Origin: Actinomycetota bacterium | Lineage (GTDB): Bacteria > Actinomycetota > Humimicrobiia > Humimicrobiales > Humimicrobiaceae | NCBI GenBank assembly: GCA_016783995.1 | Contig: JADHVN010000098.1 | Location: 1-5,372, forward strand | Length of the DNA stretch: 5,372 nucleotides | Direction: 5' to 3' | Part shown: one piece after another, positions 1 to 5,372 of the stretch | Numbering within the stretch: position 1 is the first letter of the stretch | How the letters are laid out: each line of letters starts with the position of its first letter | Notes under the pieces: generated by a model | What the model was told of the DNA's origin: nothing | Seen by the model: only the letters and a program-made list of their open reading frames with translations | Databases searched by the model: none | Translations under genes and position numbers: made by a program

Positions 1-146
1 ATAGCAAGATTCCAATACATTTGAGAAAACTGGTCCCGGTATTTATAGACAGGGAAAAAATAATATGGGTGGGGAAATATAGGATTGATAACCGGGTGAG
101 AATAACTGAAGATACTAAAGAAGTTTTGCATTTAAAGTTATTTTAA
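1..146 (+). CDS. tilS: tRNA(Ile)-lysidine synthase TilS, C-terminal end (5' truncated by window edge)
   Basis: Only the last 47 codons and the TAA stop (144-146) are inside the window; the first whole codon is at base 3. The translation contains KIPIHLRKLVPVFID, then KIIWVGKYRIDNRVRITE, and ends in HLKLF. This fits the C-terminal TilS domain: a basic stretch, 'hPVhhD', 'IhWV.GYRI..R..ht..T' and a final beta strand. TilS is a cytoplasmic ATP-dependent enzyme that attaches lysine to C34 of the CAU-anticodon tRNA-Ile, so that it reads AUA instead of AUG. AUA codons are common in this window, so the enzyme is expected to matter here. The catalytic N-type ATP pyrophosphatase domain with its SGGxDS loop lies outside the window and cannot be checked. 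The following hpt gene, 50 bases away, supports the call because tilS-hpt-ftsH is a recurrent neighbourhood. Confidence 0.87.
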   Translation, partial: SKIPIHLRKLVPVFIDREKIIWVGKYRIDNRVRITEDTKEVLHLKLF

Positions 147-186
147 AAATAATTCATATATGATTTAATAAAATTGTGTTTTTATT

Positions 187-190
187 GGGG
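187..190 (+). promoter_or_regulatory. Shine-Dalgarno sequence of hpt
   Basis: GGGG lies 6 bases before the ATG at 197. The in-frame alternative ATG at 254 (residue 20) has only AT-rich sequence without purine-rich SD before it. This favours the longer start, although homology alone would allow a start near residue 20. Confidence 0.55.
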
Positions 191-196
191 TAATTA

Positions 197-775
197 ATGG
201 GATTATATAAGTTTAAAAAAATTAATAATGAAAAAGTCTTAATATATGACAATATGAAAATAAAAGTACTTATAGATGAAAAGAAGCTGCGCAGGAGAGT
301 CAGGGAATTAGGACAGGAAATCACCAGGGATTATAAAGATAGGGATCCTGTTTTAGTCTCAGTTTTAAGGGGTTCTTTTATTTTTATTGCTGATATTTGC
401 AGGGAGATCAAAATACCGGTTACTTTTGATTTTATGGCTGTTTCAAGCTATGGAAATTCTAAGGTAAGTTCCGGAATTGTAAGAATAACCAAAGACTTAG
501 AATTCAGCATAGAGAATAAAGAAGTAATTATTATAGAGGATATAGTTGATTCCGGGAGAACTTTAAATTATCTGGTAAAGAATTTACAGGCAAGAAATCC
601 AAAAAATATAGAAGTCTGCGCACTTTTAGATAAAGATGTTCCAAGAAAAACAGAAAATAAGGTTAAATATAAAGGATTTGATATTCCTAATAAATTTGTG
701 GTAGGATATGGTCTTGATTTTGAAGAGAAATACAGGAATTTCCCTTTTATAGGGTATATTGAAAATGAACAGTAA
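197..775 (+). CDS. hpt: hypoxanthine (guanine) phosphoribosyltransferase
   Basis: This 192-residue type I phosphoribosyltransferase converts hypoxanthine or guanine plus PRPP into IMP or GMP in the cytoplasm (purine salvage). The PRPP-binding motif IIIEDIVDSGRT spans residues 111-122. E114/D115 are the acidic pair and D118 the expected general base. The pyrophosphate-binding loop is LRG (57-59), and the flexible catalytic loop with its Ser-Tyr pair is SSYGNSKVSSG (83-93). K146 in LLDK and FVVGYGLD (167-174) form the purine-binding side, including the Asp that coordinates magnesium. All family signatures are present. It runs roughly a dozen residues longer than typical bacterial Hpt because of a Lys/Asn-rich N-terminus before KVLIDEKKL. 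A start at M20 is possible, but the SD favours M1. It lies between tilS and ftsH, as in many Gram-positive-lineage genomes. Confidence 0.95.
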   Translation: MGLYKFKKINNEKVLIYDNMKIKVLIDEKKLRRRVRELGQEITRDYKDRDPVLVSVLRGSFIFIADICREIKIPVTFDFMAVSSYGNSKVSSGIVRITKDLEFSIENKEVIIIEDIVDSGRTLNYLVKNLQARNPKNIEVCALLDKDVPRKTENKVKYKGFDIPNKFVVGYGLDFEEKYRNFPFIGYIENEQ

Positions 776-820
776 TTATATTATTATCTAGTAAGAAGGT
801 AGATGAAAAATTAATTTGAT

Positions 821-826
821 AAGGAG
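821..826 (+). promoter_or_regulatory. Shine-Dalgarno sequence deciding the TTG start of ftsH
   Basis: AAGGAG sits 5 bases before TTG at 832. No in-frame ATG occurs near here, and the first transmembrane segment begins about 14 codons later, so a TTG start is needed. A second TTG at 838 would leave a spacing of 11 bases and is less favoured. Confidence 0.8.
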
Positions 827-831
827 TTGTT

Positions 832-2775
832 TTGAATTTGAAAAATAATAAAGGTCCTAGTAGTAGAGGATTTAAAAGTATAGCATTATTAATACTGGTG
901 ATAGCTATTATGTTCTTGATCTTCAGGAATCCTCTTTTTCTTTCACCTGTAATTAAAGAGTTTAATTTAAATGAATTTGTTGAAGCAGTAAAGCAGGATA
1001 AAATAAGCACTTCTACACCAATGGTGATTAAAGGAGAGGATAAAATAATTGAGGGTGAATTAAAAGATGGGACTAAATTTAAAGTTTCATTTTTAGGAGA
1101 TTATGATGTTACGCAATTGATACTGGATAATGATTTACCCTTTAAGGTTGATAATCAGAAACAATCTATATGGATTCAGATTTTAGTAGGTGCCATACCT
1201 TTTATTATAATGTTTGGCTTAATTTTCTTTATGATGAATCAGCTTCAAGGCGGGGGCTCTAAAGTGCTTCAATTTGGAAAGAGTAAAGCAAGATTGGTAG
1301 GTAAAGGTAAAAAAAGAGTTACCTTTAAAGATGTGGCAGGAGTAGATGAAGCTGTAGAAGAATTAAGAGAAATTGAAGAATTTTTGGAAAATCCAAGTAA
1401 ATTTAAAGCTATGGGCGCAAAAATTCCCAAGGGTGTTCTATTATACGGGCCTCCTGGAACCGGGAAGACACTTCTGGCAAGAGCGGTTGCAGGTGAAGCA
1501 GGTGTACCATTCTTTAGCATTAGCGGTTCTGAATTTGTTGAAATGTTTGTTGGTGTGGGAGCTTCCAGAGTCAGGGATCTCTTTAATCAGGCTAAGGCAA
1601 ATCAGCCGTCTATAGTATTTATGGATGAAATTGACGCAGTTGGAAGACACAGGGGGGCTGGATTAGGTGGAGGTCATGATGAAAGAGAACAAACTTTAAA
1701 TCAACTGCTTGTAGAAATGGATGGATTTGATATTGATAGTACTGTTATATTGATTGCGGCTACAAACAGGCCGGATATCCTGGATCCTGCCCTGCTCAGA
1801 CCTGGAAGGTTTGATAGGCAAATAGTCGTGGATAGACCGGATCTACTGGGCAGAGAGGAAATATTGCAGATACATGCCAGAGGCAAGCCCCTGGATAAAG
1901 GTATTAATTTAAAAAATATAGCCAAACAAACTCCTGGATTTACAGGTGCAGATCTGGCCAACCTTTTCAATGAGGCGTCTCTTCTGGCAGCAAGACATAA
2001 TAAGAAAAAAATAACCATGTTTGAGATAGAAGAAGCAGTAGAAAGAGTTATAGCCGGACCTGAGAAAAAATCAAGAATCATATCAGAAGAAGAAAAGAGA
2101 ATAATAGCCTATCATGAGGCAGGTCATGCAATACTTTCATATGTTCTTCCTCATACTGATCCTGTTCATAAAATATCTATCATTTCACGGGGGAGAGCGT
2201 TGGGTTATACAATTACTCTGCCCGAGGAAGACAGATTTTTAAAATCTAAAAAAGAGCTTATAGATAATATTACACAGCTTCTGGGGGGTAGGGTTAGCGA
2301 AGAAATGAATTTCAACGATATAACTTCAGGTGCCCAGAATGACCTGGATAGGGCTACTAAAATTACCAGGAAAATGATTATGGAATATGGGATGAGCAAG
2401 AAATTGGGTCCAATTACTTTTAAAGGTGAAGAAGAAGAAGTATTCCTGGGAAAGGAAATTGCCTCAAGGCCTCATTATAGTGACGCGATAGCTTCTGCTA
2501 TTGATGAAGAAGTCCATGATGTAATTATGGATAGTTATGAGATGGCAAGAAAGATACTTTTGGAAAATAAAAAGACTCTAGCTGATCTGGCCAATGAGCT
2601 AATGATAAAAGAAACTCTCGGAAGAGAAGAAATACTCAAGATATTATCAAAAGTAGAAAGTAAGAAAAGCAGGAGAGTTGAGCAGCTGGAAGAAAAAAGT
2701 GAAGTTTTAAATACAGAGGGCTCAATAGAAAAAACTATAAAAAAGAAAGTTGTAAAAGCAACCAGTAAAAAGTAA
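832..2775 (+). CDS. ftsH: ATP-dependent zinc metalloprotease FtsH
   Basis: This 647-residue membrane-anchored AAA+ protease is full length for the family. It forms a hexamer that unfolds and degrades membrane and regulatory proteins. Domain order: short N-terminal tail, TM1 (about 14-31), extracytoplasmic domain (about 32-112), TM2 (about 113-136), then the AAA+ domain. That domain shows Walker A GPPGTGKT (206-213), pore loop FVG (239-241), Walker B with D265/E266, and the second region of homology from AATNRP (309-314) to arginine fingers R323 and R326. The peptidase domain has HEAGH (428-432), with H428 and H432 as zinc ligands and E429 as catalytic base; D504 in TSGAQND is the likely third ligand. 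The last 44 or so residues form a charged, lysine-rich, probably disordered tail. The start is TTG behind a strong SD. No damage is visible. Confidence 0.98.
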   Translation: MNLKNNKGPSSRGFKSIALLILVIAIMFLIFRNPLFLSPVIKEFNLNEFVEAVKQDKISTSTPMVIKGEDKIIEGELKDGTKFKVSFLGDYDVTQLILDNDLPFKVDNQKQSIWIQILVGAIPFIIMFGLIFFMMNQLQGGGSKVLQFGKSKARLVGKGKKRVTFKDVAGVDEAVEELREIEEFLENPSKFKAMGAKIPKGVLLYGPPGTGKTLLARAVAGEAGVPFFSISGSEFVEMFVGVGASRVRDLFNQAKANQPSIVFMDEIDAVGRHRGAGLGGGHDEREQTLNQLLVEMDGFDIDSTVILIAATNRPDILDPALLRPGRFDRQIVVDRPDLLGREEILQIHARGKPLDKGINLKNIAKQTPGFTGADLANLFNEASLLAARHNKKKITMFEIEEAVERVIAGPEKKSRIISEEEKRIIAYHEAGHAILSYVLPHTDPVHKISIISRGRALGYTITLPEEDRFLKSKKELIDNITQLLGGRVSEEMNFNDITSGAQNDLDRATKITRKMIMEYGMSKKLGPITFKGEEEEVFLGKEIASRPHYSDAIASAIDEEVHDVIMDSYEMARKILLENKKTLADLANELMIKETLGREEILKILSKVESKKSRRVEQLEEKSEVLNTEGSIEKTIKKKVVKATSKK

Positions 2776-2782
2776 TAAATAA

Positions 2783-2800
2783 TAAATAAACTTTTATTTA
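2783..2800. terminator. AT-only palindrome just after ftsH, weak terminator candidate
   Basis: TAAATAAA at 2783-2790 is the exact reverse complement of TTTATTTA at 2793-2800, starting 7 bases after the ftsH stop. As RNA it could fold as about 7 A-U pairs with a 4-base loop. There are no G-C pairs and no separate uridine run, so it would be a poor intrinsic terminator. The position is right but the strength is not. Chance in AT-rich DNA is a serious alternative. Confidence 0.2.
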
Positions 2801-2878
2801 AGTAAGCTATTTCAATATCCAAAAAATAACCAAACATTTTACAACCCAGCTTTTTGGTATTATCAGGGGAATTAAACG

Positions 2879-2899
2879 CACTATCTGTTAAAGATAGTG
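2879..2899 (+). repeat. Perfect 8-bp inverted repeat (stem-loop) upstream of folE
   Basis: CACTATCT (2879-2886) and AGATAGTG (2892-2899) are exact reverse complements around the 5-base loop GTTAA. The stem includes three G-C pairs, which stands out in this AT-rich spacer. No uridine run follows, so it is not a classical terminator. It could be part of an mRNA leader structure or a protein-binding dyad. The repeat is directly visible; its function is unknown. Confidence 0.5.
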
Positions 2900-2944
2900 G
2901 ATTATAGAGAAATTGCTTAAAATAATGATCATGACGTGGTTCTC

Positions 2945-2975
2945 TTATCAGATTTAAATGATTATTATTTATAAT
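2945..2975 (+). promoter_or_regulatory. Possible folE promoter (TTATCA - 19 bases - TATAAT)
   Basis: TATAAT at 2970-2975 matches the -10 consensus exactly. The best -35 candidate, TTATCA at 2945-2950, matches TTGACA at four of six positions with a long 19-base spacer. Transcription would start near 2982, giving a leader of under 20 bases that just includes the SD. Such boxes arise easily by chance in AT-rich DNA, so this is a weak call supported mainly by its position. Confidence 0.28.
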
Positions 2976-2988
2976 ATTAATTTGGAAC

Positions 2989-2993
2989 AGGAG
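2989..2993 (+). promoter_or_regulatory. Shine-Dalgarno sequence deciding the GTG start of folE
   Basis: AGGAG is 6 bases before GTG at 3000. The next in-frame ATG is codon 5 (3012) and lacks an SD at proper distance, so GTG is the best start. Confidence 0.75.
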
Positions 2994-2999
2994 TAACCA

Positions 3000-3566
3000 G
3001 TGGATAAAAAAATGATAGAAGAAGGAGTAATTTTAATATTAAAAGGCATTGGGGAGGATATAAGCAGAGAAGGCCTTAAGGGAACTCCAAAAAGGGTTGC
3101 TGAGATGTATGAGGAAATATTTAGTGGAATTGGAGAAGATCCATCCGAGGAACTCGGGCCAATGTTTGATGAAAACCATGATGAAATAATATTGGTAAAG
3201 GATATTCCGTTTTATTCTGTATGCGAACATCATCTTGTACCTTTTGTAGGGAAAGCTCATATAGCTTATGTTCCCAATAAGACCGGGAAAATTATTGGCC
3301 TCAGCAAGCTTACGAGAGTATTTGATATCGTGGCCAGGAGGCTGCAAGTACAGGAGAGATTAACTTCAATAGTAGCGGATACTATTATGAAAAAAATCAA
3401 GCCCAGAGGTGTCCTTGTTATTGTTGAAGCTGAACATTTGTGCATGAGCATGAGGGGTGTAAAGAAGCCAAATATCCTGACGGTGACTTCTGCTGTGAGG
3501 GGTTTATTTAGAGAAGATGCAGCTTCAAGAGCTGAAGTAATGGCACTTATCAAACCAAATAAATAG
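3000..3566 (+). CDS. folE: GTP cyclohydrolase I (FolE, type IA)
   Basis: This 188-residue cytoplasmic zinc enzyme catalyses the first step of tetrahydrofolate synthesis, GTP to 7,8-dihydroneopterin triphosphate plus formate. Zinc ligands are C75 and H78 in [10 protein letters not shown] (73-82) and C148 in EAEHLCM (143-149). H77 and H146 match the catalytic histidines of the E. coli enzyme. Further signatures are [12 protein letters not shown] in the N-terminal helical part (26-37), [11 protein letters not shown] (100-110) and QVQERLT (116-122). The length is normal for a bacterial FolE of the homodecameric type. The start is GTG with a good SD. Only 3 bases separate its stop from folP, so it heads a folate operon. 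FolE can also feed queuosine synthesis, but the folP and folBK neighbours point to folate as its main role. Confidence 0.97.
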   Translation: MDKKMIEEGVILILKGIGEDISREGLKGTPKRVAEMYEEIFSGIGEDPSEELGPMFDENHDEIILVKDIPFYSVCEHHLVPFVGKAHIAYVPNKTGKIIGLSKLTRVFDIVARRLQVQERLTSIVADTIMKKIKPRGVLVIVEAEHLCMSMRGVKKPNILTVTSAVRGLFREDAASRAEVMALIKPNK

Positions 3567-3569
3567 AAT

Positions 3570-4781
3570 ATGAAGTTCAAGATAAGAGCATTAAACATCA
3601 AAACCAGGCAGGAAGGTTTAAAAGAGTTTGAAAAAATCGGAGCAACTGCTGCCGGGTCACGCATAATGATAGATAAAATATTTCCGATATCTCTGAAAAT
3701 TAGGGGTATTAACCCATTGGCTGCAAATATATTAAAGCAGGAAATGCTTGCCAGAGGCGGTGATGTAGTTACTTCCAGGGATTCACTTATGGAAACCAGC
3801 AGTAAGGCAGATGTTATTATCCAGGGTACAATTAAAAGTGTAAGAAGTTTAATCGGTAAGATAAAGCAGCAGCCATTTGGCCTGAAAGCTTTATCAGGTG
3901 ATCTGCAATGTTATATGGATAAGCTGGATGAAAATAAAAAAAGAAAAGAGTTAATAATAGGTAAAAAAGAGTTTAACTTGAATGAAGATGTACTGATAAT
4001 GGGCATTTTAAATGTTACACCGGATTCTTTTTATGATGGCGGATATTATTTTGAAAAAGATAAAGCTTGCATGAGAGCTGAAACTATAGTTAAAGAGGGA
4101 GCGCAGATAATTGATGTAGGTGGAATGTCTACCAGGCCTGACTCGCTTCCTGTAGGACTTGAAGAAGAAGTTGAAAGAATTATTCCTATAATAGAATATA
4201 TTAGTAAAAATTATGATATCTTAGTATCTGCCGATACCTACAGGTCTGAAGCAGCCAGGAGAGCAATAGCTGCTGGAGCACATATTATAAATGATATCAG
4301 CGGCTTTTCTATGGATTCTAATATGGTAAAAGTTATCGCCGAAGGCGATGTTTCTGTAGTTGTTATGCATATTAAGGGAACTCCTGAAAATATGCAGAAG
4401 AATCCGGCATATGAGGATGTGGTAGATGAAATTTATGATTACCTTGAAGATAAGACTGGTATAGCGATTGATTCAGGAATAAAGCATGGGAAAATAATTA
4501 TCGACCCCGGTATAGGATTTGGAAAAACCCTGGAACATAACCTGGAAATATTGAATAAGGTGTATGAATTCAGGATGTTGGGGTATCCGGTACTTATCGG
4601 AGCTTCAAGAAAGTCTTTTATCGGTAATATTCTGGATTTACCGGCAGAGGAGAGACTTGAGGGAAGTCTTGCTGCGGCAGTTTGTTTGGTCATAAACGGG
4701 ATAAATATTTTAAGAGTGCATGATGTTGCAGAAACTATAAGAGCGTTAAAGATTACTAAAAGAATTACTAACGGATTTTAA
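3570..4781 (+). CDS. folP: dihydropteroate synthase with N-terminal extension
   Basis: It condenses 6-hydroxymethyl-7,8-dihydropterin pyrophosphate with p-aminobenzoate to give 7,8-dihydropteroate; this is the sulfonamide target. The TIM-barrel domain begins near residue 135: MGILNVTPDSF (144-154), IDVGGMSTRPDS (181-192), D222 in SADTYRSE, NDISGF (241-246), MHIKG (266-270), DPGIGFGK (312-319), GASRKSF (344-350) and LRVHDV (381-386). Residues matching E. coli N22, D96, N115, D185, K221, R255 and H257 are all present. At 403 residues it is well over 100 longer than the classical 270-280-residue enzyme. The extra N-terminal part (1 to about 135), with AANILKQEMLARGGD at 51-65, is a form I recall from various Clostridia-type and thermophile DHPS proteins. 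The ATG lies 3 bases after folE without a clear SD, which suggests translational coupling. Confidence 0.96.
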   Translation: MKFKIRALNIKTRQEGLKEFEKIGATAAGSRIMIDKIFPISLKIRGINPLAANILKQEMLARGGDVVTSRDSLMETSSKADVIIQGTIKSVRSLIGKIKQQPFGLKALSGDLQCYMDKLDENKKRKELIIGKKEFNLNEDVLIMGILNVTPDSFYDGGYYFEKDKACMRAETIVKEGAQIIDVGGMSTRPDSLPVGLEEEVERIIPIIEYISKNYDILVSADTYRSEAARRAIAAGAHIINDISGFSMDSNMVKVIAEGDVSVVVMHIKGTPENMQKNPAYEDVVDEIYDYLEDKTGIAIDSGIKHGKIIIDPGIGFGKTLEHNLEILNKVYEFRMLGYPVLIGASRKSFIGNILDLPAEERLEGSLAAAVCLVINGINILRVHDVAETIRALKITKRITNGF

Positions 4782-4793
4782 TATAATCTTAAG

Positions 4794-5372
4794 ATGTTCA
4801 GGATATTAATAAAAGATCTCAATTTATTCGGCTATCATGGTGTGAGGAATAGCGAGAAGAAAGATGGCCAGAATTTCCGTTTTAATATTGAAATTTTACT
4901 GAATAAGGATAACTTTTTAAATGAGGATGATTTAGAAAATACCCTAAATTATTCTGAAGTAATAAAGCTCATAAAGAGGATAAACAGCGATAACAGATTC
5001 AATCTTCTGGAAACATTATCTCAAACTATAGCTAATAGAATTATGGAAATGTCATCCCTAATAGAAAAAGTGTCTGTAAAAATAGAAAAAACATCACCAC
5101 CTATAAAAGAGAACATTGAATCTGTCGGGGTTGAGTATATACTGGATAGAAAAAGTGTAGAAAGCAGTGGAAAAGGTAAATTTGAAAGCAGTGAAGTTGA
5201 CGTTTATATGTCCCTTGGATCAAATATTGGAAATAGGGAGAATAATTTAAGGAAAGCCGTTAGTTTAATCGGCAGTAATCCCAGTATTAATATAGTAAAA
5301 GTATCCTCTATATACGAAACAGAACCAATGTACCTTAAAGATCAGAATTCTTTTTATAATATCGTACTGGAG
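4794..5372 (+). CDS. bifunctional dihydroneopterin aldolase / HPPK (FolB-FolK fusion), 3' truncated by window edge
   Basis: One uninterrupted frame of 193 codons runs from ATG at 4794 to the window end without a stop. Residues 1 to about 117 are FolB: GYHGV (13-17), E21 before GQNF, NTLNYSEV with Y53, NLLETLS with E73, and IEKTSPPI with K99. These correspond to the S. aureus aldolase residues E22, Y54, E74 and K100. After a Ser/Lys/Glu-rich linker (about 118-134), FolK begins: VYMSLGSNIGNRENNLRKA (137-155), SSIYETEPMY (171-180) and QNSFYNIVLE (184-193). The product should convert dihydroneopterin to 6-hydroxymethyl-dihydropterin and then pyrophosphorylate it to the FolP substrate. The rest of HPPK, including its metal- and ATP-binding part, is beyond the window. 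The gene starts 12 bases after folP with no clear SD, suggesting coupling. FolB-FolK fusions are known, for example pneumococcal SulD. Confidence 0.92.
   Translation, partial: MFRILIKDLNLFGYHGVRNSEKKDGQNFRFNIEILLNKDNFLNEDDLENTLNYSEVIKLIKRINSDNRFNLLETLSQTIANRIMEMSSLIEKVSVKIEKTSPPIKENIESVGVEYILDRKSVESSGKGKFESSEVDVYMSLGSNIGNRENNLRKAVSLIGSNPSINIVKVSSIYETEPMYLKDQNSFYNIVLE

Larger units (their letters stand above)
2776..2999 (+). other. Intergenic region between ftsH and folE, with inverted repeats
   Basis: This is the largest gap in the window (224 bases). From left to right it holds an AT-only palindrome at 2783-2800 and an imperfect stem (2825-2834 with 2853-2861, one bulged A, 18-base loop). 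A perfect 8-bp stem-loop follows at 2879-2899, then a possible TATAAT at 2970-2975 and the folE SD at 2989-2993. No tRNA-like fold or plausible gene is visible. The longest mini-ORF I noticed (2925-2957, 10 codons) has no SD. The spacing and the tight packing of the genes after it suggest that the ftsH transcript ends here and a folate operon transcript begins. That is inference. Confidence 0.5.

Noticed and set aside
126..164. Possible promoter before hpt (TTGCAT at 126-131, TATGAT at 159-164).
   Set aside because: The spacing of 27 bases is far too long and the -35 match is poor. hpt is as likely to be read through from tilS.
811..826. Similarity of the ftsH and folE upstream sequences (TTAATTTG followed by AGGAG, at 811-826 and 2977-2993), considered as a shared operator.
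   Set aside because: The match is 8 AT-rich bases plus the expected SD sequence, which is not enough to separate it from chance.
1701..2081. Minus-strand open frame of 126 codons opposite ftsH, with similar shorter ones elsewhere (for example 3266-3664 opposite folE/folP).
   Set aside because: They lie entirely or almost entirely opposite well-supported genes, their translations show no family motif, and they have the composition expected of antisense shadows.
2925..2957. Ten-codon mini-ORF (ATG to TAA) in the ftsH-folE spacer, considered as a leader peptide.
   Set aside because: No SD sequence, no run of regulatory codons, and no attenuator-like hairpin with uridine run after it.
2776..2999. 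Tetrahydrofolate riboswitch or a tRNA/small RNA gene in the spacer.
   Set aside because: I could not find the conserved THF-riboswitch core as I know it, nor a cloverleaf or T-loop GTTCRANNC motif. A covariance-model search would be needed to overturn this.
4782..4787. TATAAT immediately after the folP stop, looking like a -10 box.
   Set aside because: Transcription from it would start at or past the folBK ATG, leaving no room for a ribosome site. I see it as chance in AT-rich sequence.

Overview
The window is AT-rich (roughly one third G+C by eye). Every gene lies on the + strand, and AGA/AGG are common arginine codons. It holds a compact run of housekeeping genes in the order tilS (3' end only), hpt, ftsH, folE, folP and a folB-folK fusion (5' part only). 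The order tilS-hpt-ftsH is widespread in Bacillota and Actinomycetota. Having folE-folP-folB-folK directly after ftsH also recalls the actinobacterial arrangement. The source is therefore probably an AT-rich bacterium of one of these lineages, perhaps an uncultured or deep-branching one. That placement is inference from gene order and composition, not a species call.

Layout: bases 1-146 encode the last 47 residues of TilS. After a 50-base gap comes hpt (197-775), and after 56 bases ftsH (832-2775), which starts with TTG behind a strong Shine-Dalgarno sequence. The only sizeable gap (2776-2999, 224 bases) follows. It contains two inverted repeats and a possible -10 box, and it probably separates two transcription units. 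folE (3000-3566, GTG start), folP (3570-4781) and folBK (4794 to the window end) are packed 3 and 12 bases apart and look like one operon.

The left half carries tRNA-Ile lysidinylation, purine salvage and membrane protein quality control. The right half carries most of the route from GTP to 7,8-dihydropteroate: FolE opens GTP to dihydroneopterin triphosphate, the FolB part makes 6-hydroxymethyl-dihydropterin, the FolK part pyrophosphorylates it, and FolP joins it to p-aminobenzoate. No enzyme for dephosphorylating dihydroneopterin triphosphate and no folC or folA is visible here.

I found no previously undescribed system. The points most worth a second look are the FolB-FolK fusion cut by the right edge, the roughly 135-residue N-terminal domain on dihydropteroate synthase, and the possibly structured leader before folE.
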